This document shows, in pieces, positions 23,974-32,479 of a stretch of DNA of 39,049 bases; the stretch's first letter is position 1, and every line of letters begins with the position of its first letter. Both the position numbers and the translations under genes were made by a program. A model generated the notes under the pieces. It was not told the origin of the DNA and made no database searches. It saw only the letters and a list, made by a program, of their open reading frames with translations. Origin of the DNA: Gammaproteobacteria bacterium (lineage in GTDB: Bacteria; Pseudomonadota; Gammaproteobacteria; S012-40); the NCBI GenBank assembly GCA_029879945.1, contig JAOUPJ010000001.1:1-39049 (forward strand), in the 5' to 3' direction.

Positions 23974-25403
23974 AGGCAGAGAACACCGCCATACTCGACC
24001 CCGTTACCGGTTGGCTGATACTGGCGCTGTTCTCCGCGCTGTGGATTTTTCTGGGTTGGTTATGGGGTAGACGTGCCAAGCAGCTCGACGAATTCATGCT
24101 GGCGGGACGAAACGTGGGCCTCTCACTGGCCGTCGCCACGGCGATGGCAACCTGGGTCACCAGTAACACCACCATGGCCGCCCCGCAATTGGCCTTACAA
24201 CTGGGGATCTGGGGCATGGTGGGCTATTCACTGGGTGCCATAGGCTTGTTTATGTTTGCGCCCCTGGCCAAACGGATTCGTGAACTCATGCCGCATGGCT
24301 ACACCAGCGGCGACTTTATTCGTTTGCGTTTTGGCAAGACCACCTGGCGCATCTTTCTGATGATCTCCCTGTTTTATGCCTTTGGCTGGCTAATCAGTCT
24401 GGGCATGGCGGGTGGCGTTTTAATAAATGCCCTTACCGGCATTCCCTACACCTATGGCATGAGTGTGATTCTGTTCATCTGTGTGTTGTATACCCTGCTC
24501 GGTGGTTTGCGCGCGGTAATCGGCACCGATTTTGTCCAAACCATTATTATCGTGTGCGGTGTCATCATTCTCGCCTACCTGGCCATCGACAAAGTGGGCT
24601 TTGAGGCCATCCATGCGGGAGTACAAAAAGAACGGCCTGAACTACTCAATCTGCTCATGCCCGCAGCGATCATGTTTCTGTTTAACAATTTACTGTTCGG
24701 CGTGGGTGAAATTTTTCACTCCAATGTGTGGTGGAGTCGAGCCTTCGCCTTTCGCAGCGGCGTTGGATTCAAGGCCTACACCATCGCCGGGGTGATGTGG
24801 TTACCCATTCCCATTGTGGCGGGATTTATCGCCCTTGCCGCGCCCGCCTTGGGCCTGAATGTGCCTGCGGCTGATATGGTGGGTCCGCTGGTCGCAGCCA
24901 AGCTGCTTGGTTTTACAGGGGCCGTTTTGATTTTTATCGTCGTCTTTTCCGCCCTGGCCTCCAGCCTGGACTCGCTGCTGGCCGCCACGGGCGATCTCAT
25001 CACGCAGGATATTTACCGCCAACACCTACGCCCCCATGCCGATGAAAAAGAATTGCGCAAAGCGGCCATGGTGATAATCAGCCTGCTGGGTGTGGTGACC
25101 TGGCTATTGTGTTTGCCGCGTCTAACCACGCTGGCAGAACTTCTCTACTTCACGGGTGCCTTTGTGGCCTCCACCATTTGGCCCATTGTTGCAGGTTTGT
25201 ATTGGCAACGCGCGAATCGTAAAGGCGCGGCATTGGCCATGCTGCTGGGCACTTGCGTCGGCCTCTATACCTATTTTGCCATCGGCTTTTATGTCGCCGC
25301 ACTGGTAGGGGCAGCCGTGTCCATGCTGATTGTTGTTATTAGCACATTGATCTGGCCCCAGTCTTTTGACTGGCAAACACTGCGAAACGAGGACCCACTA
25401 TGA
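23970..25403 (+). CDS. Sodium:solute symporter (SSS family), possibly for urea or ureides
   Basis: A 477-residue inner-membrane transporter with about 12-13 hydrophobic helices. SSS features are the early segment DEFMLAGRNVGLSLAVATAMATWV, YTLLGGLRAVIGTDFVQ, and SALASSLDSLLAATGDLITQDIY, the family's sodium-site helix. It recalls DUR3-type urea transporters in the first helices. The start is TTG, overlapping the previous stop codon; no ATG is available near the family start. It lies within the amidohydrolase / cysteine hydrolase / carbamoyltransferase run, so its cargo is probably what those enzymes act on. A 40-residue membrane peptide gene overlaps its stop codon. Confidence 0.88.
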   Translation: MKAENTAILDPVTGWLILALFSALWIFLGWLWGRRAKQLDEFMLAGRNVGLSLAVATAMATWVTSNTTMAAPQLALQLGIWGMVGYSLGAIGLFMFAPLAKRIRELMPHGYTSGDFIRLRFGKTTWRIFLMISLFYAFGWLISLGMAGGVLINALTGIPYTYGMSVILFICVLYTLLGGLRAVIGTDFVQTIIIVCGVIILAYLAIDKVGFEAIHAGVQKERPELLNLLMPAAIMFLFNNLLFGVGEIFHSNVWWSRAFAFRSGVGFKAYTIAGVMWLPIPIVAGFIALAAPALGLNVPAADMVGPLVAAKLLGFTGAVLIFIVVFSALASSLDSLLAATGDLITQDIYRQHLRPHADEKELRKAAMVIISLLGVVTWLLCLPRLTTLAELLYFTGAFVASTIWPIVAGLYWQRANRKGAALAMLLGTCVGLYTYFAIGFYVAALVGAAVSMLIVVISTLIWPQSFDWQTLRNEDPL

Positions 25404-25522
25404 TCGCTTCCGCAACGTTCTTGGCCATCCTGGTCACCCTGGCGCTGATACTCAGTATCGTTACGCCCGTTTTATTATTCACATTTTTTATTCGAGACTT
25501 GAAACAAGGTACGCTATGGTAA
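25400..25522 (+). CDS. 40-residue membrane peptide between symporter and carbamoyltransferase
   Basis: A small gene easily missed by annotation. It starts at an ATGA overlap with the symporter stop and ends 7 nt inside the next gene. The peptide is one hydrophobic helix (IASATFLAILVTLALILSIV then TPVLLFTFFI) with a basic, soluble tail RDLKQGTLW. The tight coupling on both sides and the single helix suggest a small subunit of the symporter, like accessory peptides known for other SSS-type or small-solute transporters. GAGG lies 9 nt before the ATG. Whether it is translated is not shown. Confidence 0.65.
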   Translation: MIASATFLAILVTLALILSIVTPVLLFTFFIRDLKQGTLW

Positions 25523-26571
25523 GCCCACTCAACCCGATACTCGAAGAGGCGCTCCCGGAAAAGGACGAGACCGCCGGAATTGAGAAGCCACTCCGTCTAC
25601 TCAAGCATGTCCCCGAAGACCCAGCGGCCCTGCTTGATTTGGCCAATCATTCCATCGTTTCGTCGCGTCAGTTCACCTCTGAGCATGTCAAACAATTGAT
25701 TCGCCTCGCGGCCAAACACGAGGCCGTACCGCAACAGGCCCGTCGTCCACTGGTGGGAAAAATTCTAATCAGTGCCTTTTACGAACCCAGCACGCGCACG
25801 CGGCTCTCTTTCGAAAGTGCCTGGCATCGCTTGGGCGGCGACATCATGTCGATTACCGATCCCGCAACCACCGGGATTGCCAAGGGCGAATCATTTTCCG
25901 ATGTGGGTGAGATGTTGAATAATTATGGCGATCTGGTTGTGTTACGTGAAACGAATCATCAAGCCATCTACAGAATGATGGAAGGCCTGCGTATTCCCAT
26001 TGTGAATGCCGGTAATGGCACCGACGAGCATCCCACCCAGGCGCTGGCCGATATGTATGCCATTTTCAAATGGCGTCTTGAGCTGATGGATAAAGACATC
26101 GCAGAGAACAAAAAGGTACGCATTGGCATTGTCGGCCTGCCTTCAACCATGCGCACTGTACGTAGTCTGCTTTATCTACTGGCCTTGTTTCCGCAAAGTT
26201 TCAAGGAAGTCGTCATTATTTGTAACGAGGAAGAGGTCTTCTCAGAAAGTCAAAAAGAAAATCTGGAAGAAATGGGGCTAATACTGCGTGTCAGTAACGA
26301 TCTTAAAAAAGAGCTGCCCAAACTCGATATCGTATACATCAACTCCATTGCCTGGATCGGCGATGACTATAAAGAATTTGGTCAGGAGTTCGCGCTATCA
26401 AAAAGTTCGCCTTTAAAAAAGGGTGCCATCATCATGCACCCTCTGGCACGAGGACGTGAGCTCTCTACCGACCTGGACGACACGCCACATAATTGGTACT
26501 TCGCTCAAGCAAGAGGTGCAGTCTTTATTCGCATGGCTCTCTTGACGTGTCTCGTGCAGCACAATTGGTAA
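25516..26571 (+). CDS. Aspartate-carbamoyltransferase-like protein with altered acceptor site
   Basis: A 351-residue member of the aspartate/ornithine carbamoyltransferase family. The carbamoyl-phosphate site is intact: STRTR at 92-96, Lys123 in TTGIAKGES and HPTQ at 172-175. The acceptor site differs. Where E. coli PyrB has TRVQ (Arg229 and Gln231 bind aspartate), this protein has NSIAW at 276-280, and HPLPRVDEI becomes HPLARGREL at 308-316. It is therefore probably not the pyrimidine-pathway enzyme, although the end (TPHNWYFAQARGAVFIRMALL) is PyrB-like. The frame is open further upstream (to 25366), but the ATG chosen is coupled to the small membrane peptide gene. No pyrI or pyrC is nearby. 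Confidence 0.85.
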   Translation: MVSPLNPILEEALPEKDETAGIEKPLRLLKHVPEDPAALLDLANHSIVSSRQFTSEHVKQLIRLAAKHEAVPQQARRPLVGKILISAFYEPSTRTRLSFESAWHRLGGDIMSITDPATTGIAKGESFSDVGEMLNNYGDLVVLRETNHQAIYRMMEGLRIPIVNAGNGTDEHPTQALADMYAIFKWRLELMDKDIAENKKVRIGIVGLPSTMRTVRSLLYLLALFPQSFKEVVIICNEEEVFSESQKENLEEMGLILRVSNDLKKELPKLDIVYINSIAWIGDDYKEFGQEFALSKSSPLKKGAIIMHPLARGRELSTDLDDTPHNWYFAQARGAVFIRMALLTCLVQHNW

Positions 26572-26695
26572 TGACTGTGTCGCAAGATTCGTCCTCAAAC
26601 GAAAAACAGTCACCCATCCACTGATCGAGTCGGTGGAAGTTTTAATGCGTTCCCGGTGCAAGGAGGACGCACTCAATACTACAAAGAGGTTTTTT

Positions 26696-28744
26696 ATGTG
26701 CGGTATAGCGGGCGTTTTGAACGTCGATCCACAGTTTTCCGTTGATCCCCAACTTCTGGTCAACATGGCGGCTATCCAATACCACCGTGGTCCCGATGGA
26801 TTTGGCTACCGTACCCTAGACGATCGCGGAATCGGTTTCGCCCATGCGCGTCTGTCCATTATTGATCTGGACGAGAATCGGGGCCGCCAACCTTTCGTCT
26901 CTCAGGACCAGCAGCTCCTGCTCACCCACAATGGTGAGTTCTATGACTACAAACGACTCCGCGCCGACCTTAGTTCACGCGGCGAACGTTTTAGCAGTAA
27001 GAGTGATTCGGAAATAGTGCTGCATTTGTACCCACGCCTTGGTCTCGAAGACATGCTTCCTTATTTGCGTGGTGAATTCGCCTTTGCCTTATATGATAAA
27101 AGAAAAGACAAGCTGATCCTGGTACGGGACCGCTTTGGTATCAAGCCTCTGTACTGGACCCAGGTCAACGGTAGCTTTGTTTTTGGTTCCGAAATAAAGG
27201 TTCTGTTTGCTCATCCCAAGGTGCCGCGAAAAATCAGCGACACGGGCCTATACCACCAACTCATGCAAACCATTGCGCCCGGCACAACCCCTTTCGAAAA
27301 CATTCACCAGGTCGCACCCGGGCATGCACTCATCGTTGAACGCGTCCATGGAAAATTTAGAATCACAAGCCAAAAATATTGGGACATGGATTTTCCACTG
27401 CACTCGGAAAGAAAAGAGAAAGAAGACCAATACTATATAGAAGGCGTGCGCGAAAAACTGCTGGAGGCCGTACAACACCGACTGGAAGCCGATGTACCCG
27501 TGGCCTGCTACTTATCCGGCGGTATCGATTCCTGCTCCATACTGGGGCTATCCTCCGCCTCACAACAGTCTCCGGTGAAGGCATTCACCATCGGTTTTGA
27601 CGATGCCGATTATGACGAGACCGCTATTGCGAAAGAAATGGCTGCCGCCACCGGGGCAGACCAGGACATCATGATGCTTAACGCCAGGCATTTATACGAC
27701 AATTTTGCGCGCACCATCTGGCATACAGAACGCTCCATCTACAACACACTGGGCGTGGCCAAACTATTGATGAGTCAACATGTGAACCGGGCGGGATATC
27801 GTGTGGTCGTTACCGGCGAGGGCTCAGACGAATTGTTCTCAGGCTACCCCTCTTTCAGACGTGACATGTTCCTCTACGGTATGGACCATCTCAATGCCAG
27901 TGAGCGCGTCGCCTGGGAACAGATGCTGGCGGAAAGCAACAAACTATTCAAGGGTGCCATGCTCGCCGAAGAAGCCTGGGCCGATCCATTTCTGGATAAG
28001 ACACTGGGCTTCACCCCCAGTTGTCTGCAGCCCTGGCTCGCCAGCAGTCAACATGTCCTGGGTATCGTCGACGCAGGTCGTGCTAAAAACCTGAAAGACT
28101 ACCAAGCCGGCCAGGCCATCGCCGATGCGCTGGATGTAGATATGCTTGCCGAACGTCACCCCCTGGACAAGGCCCAGTACGTGTGGATCAAAACTCAATT
28201 GGAAGGACAGATTCTCACTTGGGGAGGGGATCGTGTGGACATGGCCAATTCCATGGAGGCCCGTCCTGCCTTTCTGGATCACCACCTGGCCGAGTTCGCT
28301 ACACAACTGCCCCCGAGCATGCGCATACGGGGTCGCGTTGAAAAATTCGTATTGCGCGAGGCCATGAAGGGTCTGCTGCCTACGGTTTTGTACGAACGGG
28401 AAAAATTCGCCTTCATGGCTCCCCCCGCCCACACCGATCCTGAAAAATGGCAAGCCATGAAAGGTCTGGCTGATCGATATCTCTCTCCGGCCGCTATCAA
28501 CGATGCGGGCTTGCTCAGCGAGAATGGGGTGAATGCGCTATTCGCCCTGCACGAAAACCCGAACACATCCGCCGCCACTCAGGTACAATTGGATGCAGTT
28601 ATCAATCACATGCTCAGCGTTCAAATGATGCATGAAAAATTTATTGCTGCAGACCTGCCTAGACTGGCTCAAGAGCAAGCAGTAAAACTGGGCTGGAGCG
28701 TTACATCGGTCCCCGAAAATGAAAGAGATTATTCAAGACACTAG
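26696..28744 (+). CDS. asnB: Asparagine synthetase (glutamine-hydrolysing)
   Basis: A 682-residue enzyme moving glutamine's amide nitrogen to aspartate with ATP. Cys2 follows the start Met (MCGIAGVLNV), with AIQYHRGPDGFG and HNGEFYDYKRLR in the glutaminase domain. The synthetase domain has YLSGGIDSCS, TGEGSDELFSGY and DRVDMANSMEARPAFLDHHLAEF. It is about 60 residues longer than typical AsnB forms; the extra part is mostly helical insertions around ERVAWEQMLAESNKLFKGAML and a longer tail. GAGG lies 6 nt before the ATG; the longer frame to 26633 would put Met before the catalytic Cys and destroy its N-terminal position. It overlaps marR by 26 nt. The product could be a different amide. Confidence 0.85.
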   Translation: MCGIAGVLNVDPQFSVDPQLLVNMAAIQYHRGPDGFGYRTLDDRGIGFAHARLSIIDLDENRGRQPFVSQDQQLLLTHNGEFYDYKRLRADLSSRGERFSSKSDSEIVLHLYPRLGLEDMLPYLRGEFAFALYDKRKDKLILVRDRFGIKPLYWTQVNGSFVFGSEIKVLFAHPKVPRKISDTGLYHQLMQTIAPGTTPFENIHQVAPGHALIVERVHGKFRITSQKYWDMDFPLHSERKEKEDQYYIEGVREKLLEAVQHRLEADVPVACYLSGGIDSCSILGLSSASQQSPVKAFTIGFDDADYDETAIAKEMAAATGADQDIMMLNARHLYDNFARTIWHTERSIYNTLGVAKLLMSQHVNRAGYRVVVTGEGSDELFSGYPSFRRDMFLYGMDHLNASERVAWEQMLAESNKLFKGAMLAEEAWADPFLDKTLGFTPSCLQPWLASSQHVLGIVDAGRAKNLKDYQAGQAIADALDVDMLAERHPLDKAQYVWIKTQLEGQILTWGGDRVDMANSMEARPAFLDHHLAEFATQLPPSMRIRGRVEKFVLREAMKGLLPTVLYEREKFAFMAPPAHTDPEKWQAMKGLADRYLSPAAINDAGLLSENGVNALFALHENPNTSAATQVQLDAVINHMLSVQMMHEKFIAADLPRLAQEQAVKLGWSVTSVPENERDYSRH

Positions 28745-29240
28745 CGCCACACTGGTTAAAAAGGGCGCCACAAAAAGCGAAAGGGATGAGCTGGCCAAAG
28801 CGGTGCTACAAAACCTGCGCGTAGTGGTGCGCACCACTCAAGCCCATTCACGCTGGATAGAAAAGAGTTCGGGCATCACAGGTGCCCAACTGTGGGCCCT
28901 GTGGGAGCTATTCGCGCAGCCGGGGCAAAAGGTGTCAGACTTGTCCCGTGCCCTGTCCATACATCAATCCACCGCCAGCAATATGCTGGATAAGCTCGAG
29001 GAACGAGGACTGATTCGTCGTGATCGCAGCGGGCCCGACCAGCGGGTCGTTCAATTATTTCTCACCCGTGAAGGCACCGATCTGCTTTCAGATGCACCAC
29101 GCCCGGCTCAGGGTGCCATTATGGACGCGCTGAAGTCCATGTCTAACGGAGACCTGCTCAATCTGAATCAGGGTCTCAACAGTTTGCTCGACCATATGCA
29201 AGTGTGGGAAAAAAATGCAGCCTTGAACCCCTTGAGCTAG
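28719..29240 (+). CDS. MarR-family transcription regulator
   Basis: A 173-residue DNA-binding protein. The winged helix lies at about 55-125: SGITGAQLWALWELFAQPGQKVSDLSRAL, the recognition helix HQSTASNMLDKLEERGLIRRDRS, and the wing RSGPDQRVVQLFLT with the conserved Asp-Arg. Dimerisation helices flank it. Its start lies 26 nt inside asnB, so the two are co-translated and it probably controls its own operon in answer to a small ligand. The N-terminus (DTSATLVKKGATKSERDELAKAVL) is longer than usual. Confidence 0.9.
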   Translation: MKEIIQDTSATLVKKGATKSERDELAKAVLQNLRVVVRTTQAHSRWIEKSSGITGAQLWALWELFAQPGQKVSDLSRALSIHQSTASNMLDKLEERGLIRRDRSGPDQRVVQLFLTREGTDLLSDAPRPAQGAIMDALKSMSNGDLLNLNQGLNSLLDHMQVWEKNAALNPLS

Positions 29241-29253
29241 ATTTTTTCGGCAA

Positions 29254-29283
29254 CAAAAAAAGGCGGACCATCAGGCCCGCCTT
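29254..29283 (-). terminator. Intrinsic terminator for cytochrome c4
   Basis: On the minus strand AAGGCGGGCC, loop TGAT, GGTCCGCCTT (one G-T pair), then TTTTTT. It may also serve the convergent marR, though the T-tract on that side is poor. Confidence 0.85.
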
Positions 29284-29305
29284 CTCTTCCGAAATACTCT
29301 AATCC

Positions 29306-29935
29306 TTAGAGACTTGAGAGGTATTCAGATACTGCTTCGATTTCTGCATCGGACAGGCGCTTTGCAATATCGCCCATCATGCCAGCTGGGTCATTCTTAC
29401 GCTCGCCAGAGCGGAAGGTGGTGAGCTGGGCAACAAGATAATCTTTATTTTGACCACCAATTACAGGAAAGACCTGGTTAGAACCAGACTTGCCCTTGCC
29501 ATTCTTACCGTGGCAATTCACACAGCCATAAAGACCGGTTTTGGGATTGCCGGAAGCAAAAATAGTCTCACCCTGTTTGAGAAGCTTACCGTCAGATCCG
29601 GGGATCATCGCAGTCATAGACTTCTGAGTGGAGAAGTAAGCTGCGATATCTTTGAGATCCTGGTTGCTGGCAACAGTCAACGCCATTGGAGACATGGTGT
29701 CGTTGTAGCGGTGATTGTTTTTGAAATCAGTCACTTGCTTGAAGATGTAGCCAGGCTTTTGACCGGCAAGATTAGGAAAATTCGGCGCAATTGATTGACC
29801 ATTTTCACCGTGGCAACCATGGCAAAGCGCTGATTTTACTGCACCTTCTTTCGGGTCTCCACCCGCTGCAAATGCCCCCCCTGAAGCTGCAACGATAGCA
29901 GCCAGGCCTAGAATGAAAGACATTTTTCTTATCAT
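29306..29935 (-). CDS. Diheme cytochrome c4
   Basis: A 209-residue periplasmic electron carrier. The signal peptide is about 1-23 (MIRKMSFILGLAAIVAASGGAFA). Two class I cytochrome c domains follow, with heme sites CHGCH at 38-42 and CVNCH at 138-142. Candidate axial Met residues are in DTMSPMA and PAGMMGDIA. Cytochrome c4 passes electrons to terminal oxidases. The start with AAAGGG upstream is preferred over the frame's longer N-terminus, which would hide the signal peptide. It is a single gene. Confidence 0.94.
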   Translation of the reverse strand: MIRKMSFILGLAAIVAASGGAFAAGGDPKEGAVKSALCHGCHGENGQSIAPNFPNLAGQKPGYIFKQVTDFKNNHRYNDTMSPMALTVASNQDLKDIAAYFSTQKSMTAMIPGSDGKLLKQGETIFASGNPKTGLYGCVNCHGKNGKGKSGSNQVFPVIGGQNKDYLVAQLTTFRSGERKNDPAGMMGDIAKRLSDAEIEAVSEYLSSL

Positions 29936-30093
29936 ATTCAACCCTTTAGATTCCTTTAACCTAGATCGAGTTACAAACAGACTCGTCATCAAAAAACTTT
30001 TGAAGTCTGTATTGTAATATCGTGGCCGGGGATGTAAAGCCCAAAGCAAAAGAAATGTCACGAATCAGAGACAATTCTGCTCATTTTTTCACA

Positions 30094-31173
30094 TCATCCC
30101 TTTGAATCGGGCTGCATGGCCTTTCTGAACAGGTGGGGCACCAAAAGATGCAGCGGCATCCGCATATAATGTGATCGAACAAATAGACACCAACGGGCAA
30201 ACCCGCTGAATCCGTCATCACAACTTTGATGATCGGGGCGCAGAACGCGTCGATATAAAAAATCCATCGCTGACTTGCGCAACCCTACTCCCGAGGCGCC
30301 ACGCAATGCATCCAGGGTGTCCTGTGGTATTTGCGAGTCCAGAACCTGTCTACAATAGTGTAATGCATAAAAAGTAGGCAGACTCAGGTCCAATGTGGCA
30401 GCCCGTGCAGTGAGTTTTTGCCAAAATTGCGCGTCGCGCCCACTGAACTCGTCCAACAAATATTTTAAATCGAACAAATCCCGTAGCGCATTTTCAAACT
30501 CGCCCTCGTGGAACAGATGCGTGGCACTGTGGATGATCCTATCCAATGGGGAAAGTGCATAGATATTACGCTGCGCATCCAGGCAAACCGCATCGGCCAG
30601 GAGGCGCTTCGGGTCAGGATGAAAGCGCGCCGTATCGGGCAGTATGCTGTGGTGCACATCCAGGCTGCTTTTGCGCGTGATGTGTCGCAATGGCGGTAAC
30701 TCATGCATCCACTTGCGATAGTAACGTTGATCGTAGGAATCCATGATTCCCGTTATCCAGCCGTAGTTGCGCAGGGTCAGTTCCACTTTACTGATCAATT
30801 CCCTGGGAACCAGAATATCCACATCATTGAAGACACGCTGCCGACCGGCATCCAGCCCTGCAATATGGTAGGCGCTCCCTTTCAATAAAACCAAGGGGAC
30901 ATCAATGCGCGACAAGGCCTTGCTCAAGGCGTGAACCTCCCAGTCCACCGTTTGTCTTTGCTTGGCAGCGACGGTATCGGCAGAAAGTAGATGGGCCTTG
31001 GACTGTTCAGGGACCGCGTCCCAAACGCCATTTTCCCTACACACCAGAGACAATCTGGCCATGAGTCGAGCCTGCCTAGCCTGGCGTATGAGCAAGTCCC
31101 ATTGATTCAGCGACAGTGAGGGAACCCTCTCCTTCGGGTGCAGCAGACAATCGACCAGCAACGGCGTTTGCAT
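30094..31173 (-). CDS. Nucleotidyltransferase-fold protein of the HPr-rel-A cluster
   Basis: A 359-residue protein of the uncharacterised nucleotidyltransferase family (NTP_transf_5 type). The centre has VPLVLLKGSAYHIAGLDAGRQRVFNDVDILV, a G-S and D-V-D pattern for metal and nucleotide binding, followed by HITRKSSLDVHHSI and a helical C-terminal half. Such proteins may add a nucleotide to a protein or sugar. It is the last gene of a three-gene operon with an HprK-related kinase and a PqqD-like protein; its ATG overlaps the kinase stop as TGATG. A TTG just upstream in frame was rejected. Confidence 0.8.
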   Translation of the reverse strand: MQTPLLVDCLLHPKERVPSLSLNQWDLLIRQARQARLMARLSLVCRENGVWDAVPEQSKAHLLSADTVAAKQRQTVDWEVHALSKALSRIDVPLVLLKGSAYHIAGLDAGRQRVFNDVDILVPRELISKVELTLRNYGWITGIMDSYDQRYYRKWMHELPPLRHITRKSSLDVHHSILPDTARFHPDPKRLLADAVCLDAQRNIYALSPLDRIIHSATHLFHEGEFENALRDLFDLKYLLDEFSGRDAQFWQKLTARAATLDLSLPTFYALHYCRQVLDSQIPQDTLDALRGASGVGLRKSAMDFLYRRVLRPDHQSCDDGFSGFARWCLFVRSHYMRMPLHLLVPHLFRKAMQPDSKG

Positions 31174-32069
31174 CAAACCTTCCCCTCAAAGAGTTGATCA
31201 AACACCTTTACCGCGTCATCCAGGCGACTATAGCTGAAACGGTAGCAGTGACATCGGTCCATCAGGTCTGCTGTCATATCATAGGCAGTAGCCCCTAATA
31301 CGCTGTAATTAAAAGCATTTAAGGCCACCTCCATGAACATATCCCCTTTGTCCATATCGATGAGCGTGGCCGCCGCCTCAGGCACATACTTGGGCAGAAC
31401 CACCCATGTGGGCATGGCGGTCTGCTCCTGCAGCGTGATCATCTCATGGGGTACTTTAAGGTGGGCGACGGTGCCCTTGGCCGTGTCATGGGCAATGGGG
31501 CCAATTTCTGCGGCCGCATCATAGTTGCGAATGATGTCGATGGACTGATTCTTCAAACTCACCGGGCGCGGTACTGGATGAATGAGCCCGGTCTGCGGAT
31601 TGATCATGCACAACTCATCCGATAGCAATCGCCATCCTCGATGGATCAGCCCGGCGCAGAGCGTACTCTTTCCTGAGCCCGGAGGCGCCGGCAGAATCAC
31701 CGCCTTATTGTCACGGGCAATGACGGCGGCATGGAAAATCAGATATTGGTTACTGTGTTGGGCAAAACACCAGTTCAGTCCCCATTCAAAAAAGGCAAAG
31801 GCCTGCGAATAGGGCAAGGGTTTAAAGGGTTGGCGTCCATCGAAATAAAACAGCGCCTGGGGATGATACCAACGACGCAGGCCACCGGGGGCCTTGATGG
31901 CGACGTGGAAGTCGATGAAATCTTGCGCATCGAGTGATGGGTAATCTCGATAGAGCTGCTCCATTCCGAGCAACACGGTTTTGAGCTGAGATTGTACGGA
32001 AACGGAAAAGGGACCTATACGTATTTTCAGTCCCTCGTTCTGCAGTTCGGTGGAGAGCCTTGAATTCAT
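31173..32069 (-). CDS. HprK-related kinase A
   Basis: A 298-residue protein with the HPr-kinase fold. The P-loop APPGSGKST is at 128-136, preceded by NQYLIFHAAVIARDNKAVI and followed by WRLLSDEL, the acidic site of HprK-like enzymes. HPr kinase itself phosphorylates a serine; this shorter relative ('HprK-related kinase A') is known mainly from gene neighbourhoods with exosortase/exopolysaccharide loci, and its substrate is unknown. The start overlaps the PqqD-like gene's stop as TGATG. No HPr-like protein is present in the window. Confidence 0.87.
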   Translation of the reverse strand: MNSRLSTELQNEGLKIRIGPFSVSVQSQLKTVLLGMEQLYRDYPSLDAQDFIDFHVAIKAPGGLRRWYHPQALFYFDGRQPFKPLPYSQAFAFFEWGLNWCFAQHSNQYLIFHAAVIARDNKAVILPAPPGSGKSTLCAGLIHRGWRLLSDELCMINPQTGLIHPVPRPVSLKNQSIDIIRNYDAAAEIGPIAHDTAKGTVAHLKVPHEMITLQEQTAMPTWVVLPKYVPEAAATLIDMDKGDMFMEVALNAFNYSVLGATAYDMTADLMDRCHCYRFSYSRLDDAVKVFDQLFEGKV

Positions 32070-32350
32070 CAGCCCTCTACCTTTTCAATAATGCTCAGCC
32101 TGAGGAGTTCCTTGAGAAAGATTTCGATCAATTCCCGCACTTCCTCGTCGATCGATTCCATCCCCTGCTGCTGCAGGAAGGCGCAGATATCCTCCACACT
32201 CATGGCCTGGTTCTGTAGCTGTTCCAGAATACTGATGTAGGGCTGTTTGAAAAGGTGCGTGTCTCCCGTACCGTGGTGATAGCAGACACAACTGTCTCCC
32301 CAGCAGCGCCAGCTCAGTTTGACTTGTTCCGGGACACGCCAAGTCTCCAC
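32069..32350 (-). CDS. PqqD-like protein of the HPr-rel-A system
   Basis: A 93-residue small protein with a PqqD-like fold pattern: an N-terminal strand region (ETWRVPEQVKLSWRCWGDSCVCYHHGTGDTHLF), then helices with SILEQLQNQAMSVEDICAFLQQQG and IDEEVRELIEIFLKELLRL. PqqD proteins bind precursor peptides and present them to modifying enzymes. It is first in the operon, before the HprK-related kinase. The start is GTG with GGAG 6 nt upstream. The unusual cysteines (CWGDSCVC) could bind metal. The family name comes from context plus pattern. Confidence 0.78.
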   Translation of the reverse strand: METWRVPEQVKLSWRCWGDSCVCYHHGTGDTHLFKQPYISILEQLQNQAMSVEDICAFLQQQGMESIDEEVRELIEIFLKELLRLSIIEKVEG

Positions 32351-32447
32351 AACACACTCCAGGATGGGTTTTGAGTGAGAATGATTATCTCATGAAAACA
32401 AGAACATGGATAAAGGTATATGGGATTTTATCGGCGAGTGGGGGAAG

Positions 32448-32475
32448 AAATGGAGGGACATACACCCCTCCATTT
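32448..32475 (-). terminator. Hairpin after the first Tat-exported protein gene
   Basis: A perfect 10-bp stem (AAATGGAGGG with CCCTCCATTT) and 8-nt loop just after the stop codon. The following T-tract is short and mixed with C, so termination may be weak. Confidence 0.5.
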
Positions 32476-32479
32476 AGAT

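Noticed and set aside
12419..28744. The two asparagine-synthetase-like genes as a recent duplication
   Set aside because: They differ in length (589 and 682 residues) and family signatures; one is the NAGGN type.
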